From Pomacea canaliculata (Eukaryota > Mollusca > Gastropoda > Architaenioglossa > Ampullariidae): DNA of 64,000 bases. The stretch lies in the NCBI RefSeq assembly GCF_003073045.1, contig NC_037596.1, forward strand, positions 28,494,392-28,558,391, given 5' to 3'. Both the position numbers and the translations under genes were made by a program. Below are positions 47,301 through 59,208 of this stretch, piece after piece (the first letter of the stretch is position 1; each line of letters begins with the position of its first letter). The notes below the pieces were generated by a model that was given only the letters and a program-made list of their open reading frames with translations, did no database searches and had not been told where the DNA came from.

Positions 47301-50300
47301 AAATAGAAAAAATACATTAAATAAAGTTTGTCAGGATGATATTTTATGTAAAATTTTACATTCATGCTATCACGTTAAAAAAAAGAATTGTCACAGATTC
47401 TGAACAGTTACGAATGACAAGTCAAATAAGACCTGATGTAGGAATTGTGGAGATACAGCTATCAGGTGAATGGTACTCACTGTGTGTCTCGAATGAGAGA
47501 GCTGCCAGTGTCGTCTGCCGTCAACTAGGTTTACCTGAGTAAGAAAGTTTTATGCGTTTTTTGGCCAACAAATACATACATCACGTTATTTTTAATACCA
47601 TTAACATGACAGACTAATAAAATATTTTCAACTGTTTTAATAAATTGCGTCAAAAGTTTACAATATAAAATAACAAAAATATATTTCACTTTTCCACTTC
47701 AGATTATTTGCAGTACCTTTACAGAGGACACAACTCGGATCTTTGAAAAATCCTAAACTAAGGAGCGGCTTTGTGTGTTTGATATCACAAAACAGCATTC
47801 TTGACTGTCGTCAGAGTATAACTGAGTGCACCTCAGACTCATATTACCACGGCGTCTTTTGTAGCGACTGTGGGTATTTTTAAAAATTATTAATAAAGAA
47901 AACTTGTTTTGTTTTCAGTCATAACTTGTGTATTGTTTCAATAATAGCTAAGCTCTTATCTTAATCCAGTTTTCTCAGTTATAGAAAAACAGCAAAACAT
48001 TTTTTGAGAAAAGACATTATATGACTGCTAATTAATTCGCATTAAAATCACTAATACTAATTTTTTTATGAAAGGGAAAACGTGTTAAACGTTCGCCAGT
48101 GCTTGTAGACGATGAAGTGTACATGATGCGTTCGGTCGGCTATCGCATTCCGTTTCATAACAAAGCCTCCACACAATACAGCTGTCGTGAAAGAGTGGGA
48201 TAGGGCTGTAGTGTGTGTTTGCACATCTATTTCATTCTAGATATGACGTAATTTCTCTCTCTAGAAATTACGTCATAGAGAGAAATTGCGTCATTTACGC
48301 GGGTGCGGGTGGGAGCTTAAGCTCGTGGTGGCTGTGAGGCGTGATTGGTTGTGGTGTGTCAGGTGGTATGACTGGGCAACAAGACGGTTATTGAAAAGAA
48401 AGATCTAGACGACAACCTGTGCTTTTGTGCGAAAACCTGAGGGGAAGACTTCCGTGACTTTCGTGTCGCAAGTCTTTGTGTGCAGTTGTCCTTCCACCAA
48501 GCTTCAGACGAAATACCTCTGAGCGAAAAAGGACATCGTCCTCGAAGGCAAATTAAGCCACACCGTCGTCCTGGCGTGCAGGAGAGTAACTTCGTCTGAT
48601 CTTCGTTCGTAACGGCTAGCTGAGCTTCTGTTTCAAACCACGGAGAAAGGACATCTCCCTAGATCTGAGCTAAGCCTCACCGTCGTACCTGTACGTAAGC
48701 CAGAGCAACTTTGTTCGACCTAACAACAACTCAACAAGTTGCTCGGCCACCGGATCGTGCGGTGTTCCACGCGGAGGTCGTCAGGACTACTGCGACCTTT
48801 TTGAGGTTGCACCTTCTTCATACTCCTCTCGTCGCGCACCAGTCAACAGAAGACCGAAGTCTGGAACAATATTTCTTCTGTGGCGCGGCGAGAGAAATCT
48901 CCATACGACGCTAGCCAGTGGGCAATACCAGTGACCGTTGTGTGTGTGTGTGTCCTGCGAGACAGTCCCTACACAACCAAAGCTTGACACAGCTAAGTGG
49001 CGTATGCGTAAGGAGTGTATGGGGAGAGTGTGTGAGCAGAGAGGTGTGTGATAATTAATTTTAAGGTTAGATCTGGCTCACTCGCTATCTGGACCAGGAG
49101 TAAGGGAAACATTTAGATACCGGGACGACCTTTAGAACGAGTTAGGGTAGAGAAACATGTAGTATATAAACCTTCCTGTTCTTGTGTATTCTTTCTTTGT
49201 CGTTTGGCAATAATAATTAACGTTCTTTTAACACCCTAAATTGCCTTGTGTTTTCATTGGGGTATGCGTGCTTGGGGGCTCGAGCTAACTAAAAGTTGAT
49301 AATTAATAAGCAATTTAGTGTGGTAGCACGCGGTAAGTGTCGACGGGATTTGGTGGGGGTATAGACGGTGTGTTGAACCGGTAATAGAAATCGTACCCCC
49401 TACCAAATCTACGGACCTCGCCCCAGGTTTGCGACATATACAGCAAATAAGTTTTATGGGAAATATTATAAAGATTAAAAAATTATTCTACTCACATGTA
49501 AGATTTAATACGTTCTAAAATTAGCAATTGGTGAAACATTAATTCAAATTTTTTTTATTCGCATATATATGTATAATTTATGCTGATGCTTTTAAAGTGC
49601 AAAGTGTGAATTTTTTGGGTTTGTTAACAGCAAGTTCACTTTTTATCCATTTAATTGGAATCAAGTACCCTTTAATGGAGGGAACAAATGCTACTCTAAT
49701 ATGTGCAAACGAACATTGGCCTTTACTTTTCAATTACACGTGGCCAGAAAATGCAGGAGGTTTTCCTCATGGAAACGAACTGATAATTGACAAAATAACC
49801 AAAGAAAACAACGGAAACCAAGTCAGATGCCAGGCCACCACACGTGATGGTGCACTTGTACAGAGCGACACCCTAGAGCTTCTTGTTTACTGTAAGTATA
49901 TAACTTCTCTTTCATAATGCGTCAGCTAAACATCTACTCAACCGTTTTTTTACCTGGTTTTAGGTCAAACATTAATCTATTCAGGAAGACCACAATAAGT
50001 ATTATTATACAAAATCCCTATTTCTATTTTGTTTTAAAAGTTGTGGGTCAAATTTGCTTATCCATAGATAGATAACAAAGTTAAAAAGTGCACTTAATAT
50101 TATAAAGGTATATAAACGTGATAAACTGCTCACATGTTATTTTTGCAGATTACCCAGTTATCAGAATAATAATGCTTGACAGGGGAAACAAGACGTTGGG
50201 AGTTTTGTCTAATGACTCTGAGGTCACTCGGGGTCATCATGTGACGTTTCGGTGTGAAGCTGACAGCAATCCTCATCCTTCTTCTATCACGTGGTCTGGC

Positions 50301-50737
50301 AGAGTAAACAGTACTACTAAGAATTTGCAGATCATAGCGGCTGACCAAAAGAAACATAGTGGCATCTACACCTGTTCTGTGGTCACTCAAGTCATAAATA
50401 ATGATGAACGTCTACCATTGGCGACATCTTACACGATTAATGTCGTTGTTACAGGTATTCTCCACTGAATGAGAAAAAGCATATTTCTATTGTAATCATA
50501 ACAACATGCAAATAGACATCGTTTATAAAATATCATTGTCACAGTTTTTGAACAGTGATTCATTAAAATAGTCGTTTTGTCTTCCCAGTTTTATCAAATG
50601 CTTTAATAAACCTGGCACACCCCTCAGAAAAAAAGTTATTAGGTATGGGTAACTGCGCCTATAGGTAACGAATAATTTTTCTGCAACTGCTTGGATTTGG
50701 AAGCCAATAATAACTAGTCAAATTGGTTTTGTTTGTT

Positions 50738-50777
<40 letters not shown>

Positions 50778-53700
50778 CAACAATTTGTACATTTCAAATA
50801 TCCACTAAGACAACAATTAAAAATTTAACACATCACATTTTAAATATTCAGGTTTACATTCTAAAGTGTTGAGTTTAAATTAAATAATGTTCTCTAGGAC
50901 TAAAGAAATTTTGCTATAACAAAATAATTTGTGATTTCAGATGAAACATTCGCCTGGGCCGGAGTAAGGCGTGTCAGACACGATATGGTCGTGTAGAACT
51001 ACTACTACATGGACGTGAATGAGGGGAGTTTGTTGTGTGACTACGCAAGCGACACTTTTGCTAAATCGTCTGCAGACAGCTTGATATCGCGTCCGTGAGA
51101 TTACTTTTTCACACTTTTACATAGGGGAAATTTTTCTTTGTATGACCATCATAATTGAAAACCTAGAAACAAGTTTGCCATTCCTAGCATCCATCAATAT
51201 CTTAACTTTACCACTACTACCGAGTAGCACGATAGTGAGCATGAACAGCAACTATTCACACTTACATAACAAATTATCATTACTGTCAATCAGGTCAGTA
51301 AACCCAACCTGAAAACAAAGGCACGGCATTATCGCAATTTAGGGACAGTATAATCACACTCCACTTTAAAAATGACGCGCAGAAGCCACTCTACAACAAA
51401 CAAAGCCATTGCCAAATAGTGAGAAGACTTCTTGACTACACATGTCACTACCTTTAACACCCCCACCCCAAAGGTGTTAAAAGTAACTTATGTCCACCCC
51501 ACTGCCTCTTGCTTACAGACTTAGTGTTCACATGTTTTCTTCATTTCAAGCGTGTTAGACATCGGAATGCTTATTGGTAAGTTGCTTGTAGTTTACTCTC
51601 AACTAAATTCCTTTGACATGTTTAATAGTTAAATACCTAAATTTGGAGATAAAACTACTTAACCTAAACATAATTTATACACTTTCAGAAGTAACGACAT
51701 CCACATATTTATGTAAGATAGTGACAATTTTTTTTTTATTTCTGTTCCAGACTGGAAAAATGCCTTTAAAACTGTTTCGGCATTGCTGTTTGTCCAAAGC
51801 AACAAAAGAGATGTCGTGATTGTTGACTACAGATGTACAGGAAATGAGACAAATATTTTGAGTGCGACAAGATGGTATATGACGAACAGCAGTAGCCACG
51901 CCACACAGAAGAACTTGGTGTCATCTGTACCAATGGTCAGTATTCACCAATATCATTTTAAACAGAAAAAGATTAGTAGACTACATATGGTAAGCAAAGA
52001 GGCACATGTGTGAAATACACTAATACTAACACGAAAAACAGAAAAGAATTAAATCGAAAATAAAAAAAAATATATGCATATATGGTATTTCCTTTCAAAG
52101 TATATGTAACAAATTTTGAACTTTAAAATCTAATACACCTCTATATGAATTACAGTATAAATATTTATAATTAATAAGGTGGATATTGTATGTAAAAATT
52201 ATATACTCCATCAAATATTGTTTGAATTTGTTTCAGTTACTACTTCCCTTTACATCACCGTGGAAACAAACATGGAAACTATTGCCTATCCACCATTGGA
52301 GGGAACAAATATATAGTCTAAAATGTCGAGAAGACTGGGTTAGATGGAGCCAGAAGCTTTATACTACACCTTGGACAGTAGAGACTGCAGGTGGTCCAGT
52401 CTTCTGGGAAATTGTACTTATTCTTTGACAACCACACTTGACCACTGCCCAAAAATGGGACGAGTACGATGTTTCATCTAAACCGATAACGAAACCTTAC
52501 TGATTGTGTCTAGTGTCTCCCTGGTACTGCAGGTTTACTGTAAGTATATAATTAAACATCAAAAGAAATAAATCTATACATTTCTGATTTTACTTTGTAT
52601 TTTATTGGTTTTAGATATATTTAACTAGATCTTAAGTAATTTATCCTTAATTTCTTCTATATAAATGTTACACAGTTGTTTTAAAATTAGTTTAAGTTTA
52701 AAATATGCTTTTCGTCTGAAACTTGTCTTTTGATGATTTTCCAACGAGAAAGGCATGTCAAGGTGTGACTGTACATTTTTTAAATGTTACCAAATTATGC
52801 ACTTTAATTCACATTTTTTTTCAGACAAGCCAGTCATCATAATCAGCTCTAACGTTAACACCTGCAATCCTCAGAGGTCGCCATCGGGAGTGTGTGCTGT
52901 AAGTCGGGGTCACAATATTACAATTGTATGCAAGTCGCAGAGCAACCCACCCCCTGGTAATACAACATGGTCTGGACAAGTCCGCAGTCGTACTGAGGAG
53001 TTGCAGCTCGTATCCGCTGAACCCATGATACACGATGGTCACTACGAATGCGCGGTGCAGACCGAAGCACTAGCTGGGGATGACCGTCTTCCTCTGTCAT
53101 CATCTTACCAGTTTGACATCGTTGTCCAAGGTAACAAAAAAAAACAGCTTTAACTTTTTATTTATTTATTAGAAGGTAATAAATAATTTCAAAATGCATG
53201 GAAAACAGTTTCGCTTTTGTAACAAATTTCAAGTAATACATGCTAAGGATTCACAAATATATGTATAGTAATATGTAAACGTTTATGCCTTTTTAGTTGA
53301 AAATAATTATTCCGTGTTCTTTACTTTACGGTGCCAGTGCAAATTTTTGTGGTTTATCTACACGCCTGTGAGACATAATTAGGGTATGCAGGCAAGGCAG
53401 GAGATCCTATATAGTTATACAACGTGTCATAAAGTCCTAATAAAGCAGCATAACACATTAACAAAAAATGTTTTTGAAGTAAACATTTGAGTACTACTGC
53501 TACTACTACTAATGATGATGATGTTAATAATACTACTACTACTAATACTATTAATACTACTACTACTAATAATAACAACAACAATAACAATGGAAGACAC
53601 ATCAAGAACCAGTGCCCTATTTTTTCAACGCATAATGTAATAAAATCTTTTCTTGGTAAGTAGCTATGCATTAAAATGTTAATTTTACACATTGGTACCT

Positions 53701-54128
53701 GTTTTAAATTTTTTTAACTTCTACTTTCAGGTGCTTATTATGTTTTACGCTTTAAGTAAACTTTCATTACAACATTGACAAAGACATGTTTTAAACTATC
53801 AATAAAAGATTAATTTTTTTAACAGATTTACCAACTGTCTTGAAATTTGAACTAAATGATTTTAACAACGAGACCGTGACTGTCCTTGAGAACTCCAATG
53901 TCAACGTGCTCTGTCAGGCTAGCGGAGAACCTAAGATGGTCATCATCCGTGGCAATGGCAGAAAAGAAGTAAAAAGTCAACCTGCAGGAGATAAACAGTA
54001 TAAAGAACAACAACAGGAGTTAAGATTCGTCATAGCGAGAGTTCGCTGTGATGAGTCTGGTGAATACATCTGTCATGTAAACAACCTGGTAGGAAACGAC
54101 AGTAAGACTGTGAGACTGCTGGTCAAGT
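44375..54128 (+). CDS. SRCR-immunoglobulin receptor, plus strand
   Basis: Start codon 44375; signal exon 44375-44432 encodes MKSRAYALCFIFALFIPSL and is 58 bases long, exactly as in the minus-strand receptor. SRCR exons: 44756-44903 + 45734-45897; 46191-46338 + 46841-47013; 47397-47538 + 47703-47869. Ig exons: 49631-49891 and 50149-50454. All stay open with phase-1 borders between domains. Beyond this lie decayed SRCR and Ig exons, then two intact Ig exons in matching phase (52825-53130 and 53826-54128). Joining 50454 to 52825 keeps one open frame to 54128, but the last exon and any membrane anchor were not found. It is inferred to be a recognition receptor, divergent partner of the minus-strand gene. 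Total coding length so far is about 725 codons. Confidence 0.8.
44756..47869 (+). other. Three SRCR domains of the plus-strand receptor
   Basis: SRCR1: NGRLEILHNGTWGTVCND, VACRMLGF, then NVQCRGTESSLLQCQH and GIVCAN. SRCR2: NGRLEVLINETWFSVCVSD, then LECKISDTVLDQC and GLICSN. SRCR3: GIVEIQLSGEWYSLCVSN, VVCRQLGLP, then GFVCLI, ILDCRQ and GVFCSD. Each has six cysteines, as in group A SRCR domains, and each is split by a phase-2 intron at the same place. Relative to the minus-strand gene, one SRCR unit is missing. Confidence 0.85.
48060..49436 (+). mobile_element. LTR-like fossil fragment in a receptor intron
   Basis: An insert-like, GC-richer stretch between SRCR3 and Ig1 of the plus-strand receptor. 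It has the layout of a long terminal repeat plus leader: an upstream part with CRE-like sites, a TATATAAA at 49163-49170, and TGGGGGCTCG at 49273-49282, which matches the start of a proline-tRNA primer-binding site. A leader with a strong hairpin follows. No gag or pol frames were seen, so it looks like a terminal fragment of an LTR-type element; boundaries are approximate and no target duplication was identified. Family unresolved. Confidence 0.4.
49631..50454 (+). other. Ig1 and Ig2 exons of the plus-strand receptor
   Basis: Ig1 49631-49891 (MEGTNATLICANEHWP, YTWPENAGG, NQVRCQATT); Ig2 50149-50454 (VTFRCEADSNPHPS, ITWSG, GIYTCSV). Both have the paired cysteines and the Trp of an Ig fold and are phase 1 at both ends. 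Close relatives of Ig1 and Ig2 in the minus-strand gene. Confidence 0.85.
50740..50775. repeat. (GTT)n microsatellite
   Basis: Twelve GTT units in an intron. Confidence 0.95.
50941..51935 (+). pseudogene. Decayed SRCR exon pair
   Basis: First half-exon 50941-51094: after a good acceptor the sequence still shows RYGRVELLLHG and IVCRQLD but over shifted frames with internal stops. Second half-exon about 51751-51935: VIVDYRCTGNETNIL, then in another frame LGVICTN. It probably equals the fourth SRCR unit that the minus-strand gene retains, or the start of a second collapsed receptor copy. Confidence 0.7.
52237..52539 (+). pseudogene. Decayed Ig1-type exon
   Basis: Recognisable by YPPLEGTN near its start and by its 3' end ctgcaggtttact before gtaag, both as in Ig1 of the receptors. 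The reading frame between them is lost. Confidence 0.65.
52825..54128 (+). other. Ig2-type and Ig3-type exons, intact
   Basis: 52825-53130 (ITIVCKSQSNPPPG, TTWSGQV, GHYECAVQ) is a second Ig2-type exon, more like minus-strand Ig2 than the neighbouring 50149 exon in its opening (CNPQ versus CRPQ). 53826-54128 (VNVLCQASGEPK, SGEYICHVNN) matches minus-strand Ig3. Both are open, phase 1 at each end, with good splice sites. Confidence 0.8.
53490..53595. repeat. TAC/TAA triplet-rich tract
   Basis: Irregular tactactac, gatgat and aataat triplets in an intron; produces a spurious leucine/valine-rich frame on the minus strand. Confidence 0.8.
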
Positions 54129-54320
54129 GTAAGTAAATCCACACATATCATACCACAACGATTTGTGTACTCAATCTATGTAAGAAATTCTTAAGACAAT
54201 TAGGAAATATTTGTATAAAGTCTTTTTAATAATGACTAAAATTTAGAAAAGCATTAAATAATCACTCTGGGCTCTCTGCTGACATGTTCTCAATTATTCT
54301 ATATTTATTATAATTTGCAG

Positions 54321-54612
54321 GTGCTCCAAGAATAGAAAGTTCGCTAAACTTTCAATACCTCAATATTCGTGACAACAAGGGGCAACTCAGTATTGAAATG
54401 ACGCATAGCCACCCGTGTCGAATGTTACTTACAAGTCAACCTCTAAAGACAGGGGCTGACAATCTGATGATAGATGACAAACTACACGTGGCGTGTGTAG
54501 CCAGGAATAATACACTGCTGTGGTACCTGTAACATCAGTGTTGCTGACGTCAGCCTACGCTTATGAAGGTGTTTTATCAGGTCGTTTCGATTTCAGCAAC
54601 GGTCTGGAATAG
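54321..54612 (+). pseudogene. Decayed Ig4-type exon
   Basis: Begins after a good acceptor with NIRDNKGQLSIEMT and DDKLHVACV, matching minus-strand Ig4 (NNKGHLSIKMT, NNKLHVTCM). The frame shifts and ends in stops, with the later part (CNISVADVS, then FSNGLE) in another frame. Confidence 0.7.
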
Positions 54613-55900
54613 CGCCGTTTAATTTGCTGAGATTTGAGTGTCGTATTTAGTATCAAATATGGTTTTTGTTAACACACTGTAGCCCTCTTACTCACATAAA
54701 CACTACATACAAGAAAACTACTCAAACTATTCACAAGTCGCACATTGTTTATTAGCAGTCTTTCCCTTCAGTCAGCGTCGATTTCAACAGGTGACAATGC
54801 CACACTCTTTCTGCGAGTTTTCTTTCTTCTATATCTTCGACAAGCTGACTGCAGGTAATAAGCAATATATCATCAAAATGTAAGTACTACTAAGTTATTT
54901 AAATTATTGATAAAAAAAGGCCCATAAGGAAACTTTTTTTATTATATTTTTTTACACAGCATAAAGTCCTAAAAATTTAAGTGACTTTATAATTAAAGTA
55001 TAATTAGACAATATATAGAAATAGTTCATAAAAGTAGTATATAATGTACTATACTGTAATATGGTATATAAACTATGTTCTTGAATTTTATTTTACTAGT
55101 TTTCTTCCCATTTCCTTGGAAACAAAAAGGGCAGCCACTGCCGATTCACCACTGGAAGGAACACACATGTATAAAGTGTAAGAAGACTGGTTTACAGAAG
55201 TTAACTACACTTGACTAGATACTGCAGATTGTTGGTCTTCTGGGAAGTACTCATTCTGTGACATTTTCTTGTTATTGTTCCTATTCACCTCCAGTTGAGC
55301 AGAGGGCCACAACTACACCACGCCACCCTGTCCTTGGCGTCCCTCTCATGCCAGCTGTCTCCGCCTCCCTATGGACTGATCTTCTCCATGTATGGTTTGA
55401 CAACTTAAACAGTAGTTATAACCGACAATGAGTAGGATGTTCATCTAGACATAACAAAGCCCAACCGTATTACCAGTATTACAGAGGCTGACAGTTAATC
55501 TTATTTAAATGAAAAAGTTGAGTGGCTCTAAGTTGGACATCTAGGCTGACACAATCTTATAAAAATAAACTTTAAGTACAGACACGTCAATCTTTACTGA
55601 TTTAAGCGTGTTCCAGTTCAGGAAAGTACATTCACATATTTTTCTATCAATCTGTTATTAAACTGTCTAACCATAGAAAGTTATCGTTCTTTTAACGATC
55701 AAGTTTACTGTCATCGACAATTTAACAATAAAAACAGCGAGTTTCTTTCAACATTCATTACTTTGTCGTTATTAACTCACATGTAATCCAAGGTTCAGGT
55801 AGCGGTCACCTGTCAATAACAGCAATCAAATTGTCGTCACTGAAGACTTTTATCTTTTCACCACATAATCTTGTTTTAATCTGTTTATTATGACAAATAG
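54613..55900. other. Gap with a second decayed Ig1-type fragment
   Basis: At about 55,100-55,262 a stretch after acceptor actag repeats the start of the decayed exon at 52,237 (ccttggaaacaaa, ccactggaagga). The gap from 55,490 to 55,900 holds part of the EF-hand distal element and proximal promoter of copy 7. Confidence 0.5.
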
Positions 55901-55997
55901 TATATTAAGAGATTGGACACAACTCAGTGCCACTCACCTGCCATACGCTACTACTGGAACACTCCTGCTCCCACTGAGCTGTCTCCTGCTTCAAACG
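55901..55997 (+). promoter_or_regulatory. TATA box and exon 1 of EF-hand copy 7
   Basis: TATATTAA at 55901-55908, then a non-coding exon ending at 55997 (donor gtaaat). Upstream AGCGGTCACCTGTCAATAAC matches the other copies. Confidence 0.65.
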
Positions 55998-56227
55998 GTA
56001 AATATAAAATAATGTAAAATTTATGTAATTGACAAAAATACAAAAACAATACGTGTCTGGACATATGAACGAATCGTCTTTGGACATGTAAGAGAAAATG
56101 TGAGTAAAATGTTGTCATAAAAATACACCAAGACAAAGATAGCAATGATTTATAACACGTGACTCATCGGATGTCAGCCTGTCTAACAAAAACACTTCAA
56201 TTTTTAGATTAACCTTCGGATTTCAAC

Positions 56228-57880
56228 ATGAAGATTCTTTTCCTCTTTGGTCTTCTTGCTGTTGTGTGTGGACAACTCTCACCTGTTTACAGGTAGTATT
56301 CAAAAGACATAAACTCGATGTTTAGCGCTACTGGTAATGGGATTAGCATTGCTGTACCAATTCTAAGTTAAAATTTAGGACAGAAAAGAAGCCTAAAAAC
56401 ATTAAAAGTTATGTCTTTTATGTCTTACTTAAGACTAGACTATGATAAGTTTTATTTTTTGTTTTACATTTGTAGAAGACTAGGTAAAGTGTGATCATTT
56501 AATGACTTGTTAAAATAATATGTACTACAAATTATCATCAGCGCTGATAATAAAATATCCGGATTCACGATTCACGTATAAATACTTGACAAAACAAAAT
56601 TTCTTCACTTTAGCTTCGAAGACGACGATACCAGCCAAGGGGTTACCCCATTTGACCCCAACCGCTTTGTCATTATGACGCATGATGACGTGCTCAATTT
56701 TTTTAGAAAACAAGATGCTAATGGTAACCACTCAATTTTATTACTGATATGGTTATAATTTGCAAAATGTAGCTAACCGAGGAATTGTTGTAACAATACA
56801 GCTCAACATGAAATAAAAGAAATGACACTCCAAATAGGAAAGATTTCTTTTCTGACTGTTTGTTATGTTTATATGGGCCGTCGTTTGAGCTATAAAACAG
56901 ATTATTTGTTCAATAGGTCAACATTTCTTTCGCAGGCGATGGTTTTGTGAGCTTTGCAGAATATAAAGCCACGAGACCTAACACAGTTCCTAAACAGATC
57001 ATAAATGGTGAGTTCAGATTCTACGACAAACTGGATGGCGTGAGAGACCTAAGAATTTCTTTGGCGGCTGCTGCTGGCTACGAAAGCATTTTGGACCCTA
57101 ATGGTAAGTGTAATAAATTATTTTAGTTGTTTTGGGTAAATAGTTATAAACTTTTGTGAAAATTAATTGGTAACCGCTATATTTACATTGGTTTAAAAGA
57201 ACGTTTTATTGCGTAAACGTATTCATCATCTTGAATTTGATGTTTCAAAAAAACTTTATTTTTTTTTTAGGTGACGGCGTAATCTCTTATGTGGAATATG
57301 TACAGAACATGCCGCGTGTAAGGTTTTATAAGATTTTTGTTTATGAATATAATAAAAAAAATTGTATGAATCTCAAAATGTTTTAGTCGTTATGTGCTAA
57401 GTGTTTATAAATTAACCTAAAAACTTGTGATTTACACGAGGGGTGCTTAGAAAAGTTTAAACTCTAGTTTTGCATTTTTTCTTTGCAAAGTATTTATAAT
57501 ATTTGTACAAAACAATGCAGTGTTTTGATTTTTAAGTTAATTTTGAAAGCGTGTTATATGAATCAGTGCAATCAATACAATGTATTAAAAAAAATTTAAA
57601 GTAAATAAAAGTTACCACAATAAATAACTCAGATAACAGTGAACATTAAGATTTATTTAAGTAAATGATTTCTTGTATATATTACATTGCATAATTACTG
57701 TTTTTCTAAGTATTAGCATATGTTAAGAAAAAAGAACTACAATTCATAATAACTATTAGTTATAAATACACGAACTGGGTGTATTAACATAGGGAATAAT
57801 AAAAAGTAAAACACTAATGCACAATCTCAATTATTTTATTATTTTATTTATTTATTATTTTTTTTTTTGCTTACCAGTGA
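56228..57880 (+). CDS. EF-hand secreted protein, copy 7 (shortened)
   Basis: Exons 56228-56292, 56614-56723, 56936-57103, 57271-57317, with the family lengths. The last exon starts at the acceptor ccag (57877) directly with TGA, so the protein ends after 130 residues without the usual 16-residue tail. The signal peptide begins MKILFLFGLLAVVCG. Loop 1 is degenerate (DPNRFVIMTHDD, without Gly 6), while loop 2 (DANGDGFVSFAE) and loop 4 (DPNGDGVISYVE) are canonical. The frame is otherwise open, so this could be a diverged working gene that binds fewer ions, or an early pseudogene. Confidence 0.8.
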
Positions 57881-58480
57881 GGACGGCGTGATTAAGGAGA
57901 TAAATTCAACCTGTGATTGGATGAAACTGAGCTAATACTTGAAGAGATTGCAAAAATTGTTCATTGGGAGGTATTGTATCCTTTTTTTATGACACAGTCA
58001 AATGAAACATAACACTATGACAGTGATGACGATTTTTTTTCAACCACTTTTGTTGACTGTATACACTAAACTGGAACACCAAAGGAACACTGTTACCTGT
58101 TTCTGTAGAGAGAATAGCCTTTACGTATTTTTAAGTTAGTTAAGTTTACCCTTATGGTGTGTCCTTTCAATTTAAATAACAAAAGATGTTGCTTCTTCTC
58201 GGTACTACAGGTGTACGATGATGTTCTTAACAAGTACCGCATCCATCCTCTTGCGACTGAGATAACAGTTTACAACAACGCTACTATTCACTGAACACTA
58301 CTGCCGTTTAAATCTGTTGTTGTAATATACAACAAGAGTAACGATACGATATTATGACTTCCAGGCGCATGTTTGTGATGTTTCTAATGTTAAAAAGTGA
58401 TTATAAAGTCTCTGCAAGACACAAAATTGTGAACGAGTCTGGCTAAAAGGGAAACAATTGAGATGAAAGCGTGTGACAAA
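57881..58480 (+). other. 3' flank of EF-hand copy 7
   Basis: Homologous to the flanks of the other copies up to gaaagcgtgtgac near 58,470. Confidence 0.5.
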
Positions 58481-58759
58481 GTACACCGACAGTCGTAAAG
58501 TAGCCACTTAAACTTTTATGGACCGCGACACAAATGGAAAATAGCGATATAAAATGATTAGTACGTTATTTTATATAGCTCTATAACTATCTGTCTGTCT
58601 GTCTTTCTTTCAGTGGATTATACACACACAATTAAGAGATTAATTAAAATAACTTTAATTAAGTCTTGTCATTCCCTATATTCCCTTAAGATATATTTAG
58701 TAGATGGATACCTATAAGGGGATTGAACTACTTAACGTCAATGAAATGAGACAATTATT

Positions 58760-58835
58760 TTCAAGCACAACAAGATGGTATACAGAAACAGTAACTGATG
58801 CCATACATAAGAAGCTGGGTCATCTGCAGCAAAAT
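58760..58835 (+). pseudogene. Orphan SRCR second-half fragment
   Basis: The stretch acaacaagatggtata ... ctgggtcatctgcagcaaaa resembles the decayed half-exon at 51,860-51,935 and the GVICSN end of SRCR domains, but the frame is lost. No first half is nearby. Confidence 0.5.
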
Positions 58836-58991
58836 TCAGCATTCAGCAGTATCATTGAACACAGAAGAATAATGTTTTCTATCTGGTGGGGAAAGTAGCG
58901 CATGTGTGAAGTAAATGAACCCGAAGAATACAAAAAAGGTTATATCTGGCGATTAGTATCGAAGTGGTATGGTATTGACTATCTTCTAATG

Positions 58992-59208
58992 CAGGGGTGG
59001 GCAATTAATTTTTCCCAAGGGGCCGCATGAGAAATTGGGATGGTTTTAGAGGGCCGAAACTATCATAGTTAAGGAGCAACGATCAGTTTTACCCCAATAC
59101 TGTATTATAGCGGCACAGGTACATATACTGGCGGGCGGTCCAGCGGCGGCCGTCAGAGACAGGAGGCGGACCGGATCCGGCCCGCGGGCCGGCCTTTGCC
59201 CAGGTCTG
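58992..59208. mobile_element. hAT-type MITE
   Basis: A 217-bp element with a perfect 8-bp target duplication ttctaatg (58984-58991 and 59209-59216). The ends are CAGGGGTGGGCAA and the inverted TTTGCCCAGGTCTG, typical of hAT termini. The GC-rich interior has no coding capacity. An intact target duplication suggests recent insertion. Confidence 0.88.

Noticed and set aside
48711-48990. Open frames on both strands
   Set aside because: They lie inside the LTR-like fossil and match no gag, pol or env feature.
53354-53692. Hydrophobic 112-codon minus-strand frame
   Set aside because: Comes from a triplet-rich intronic tract; no homology and no splice support.
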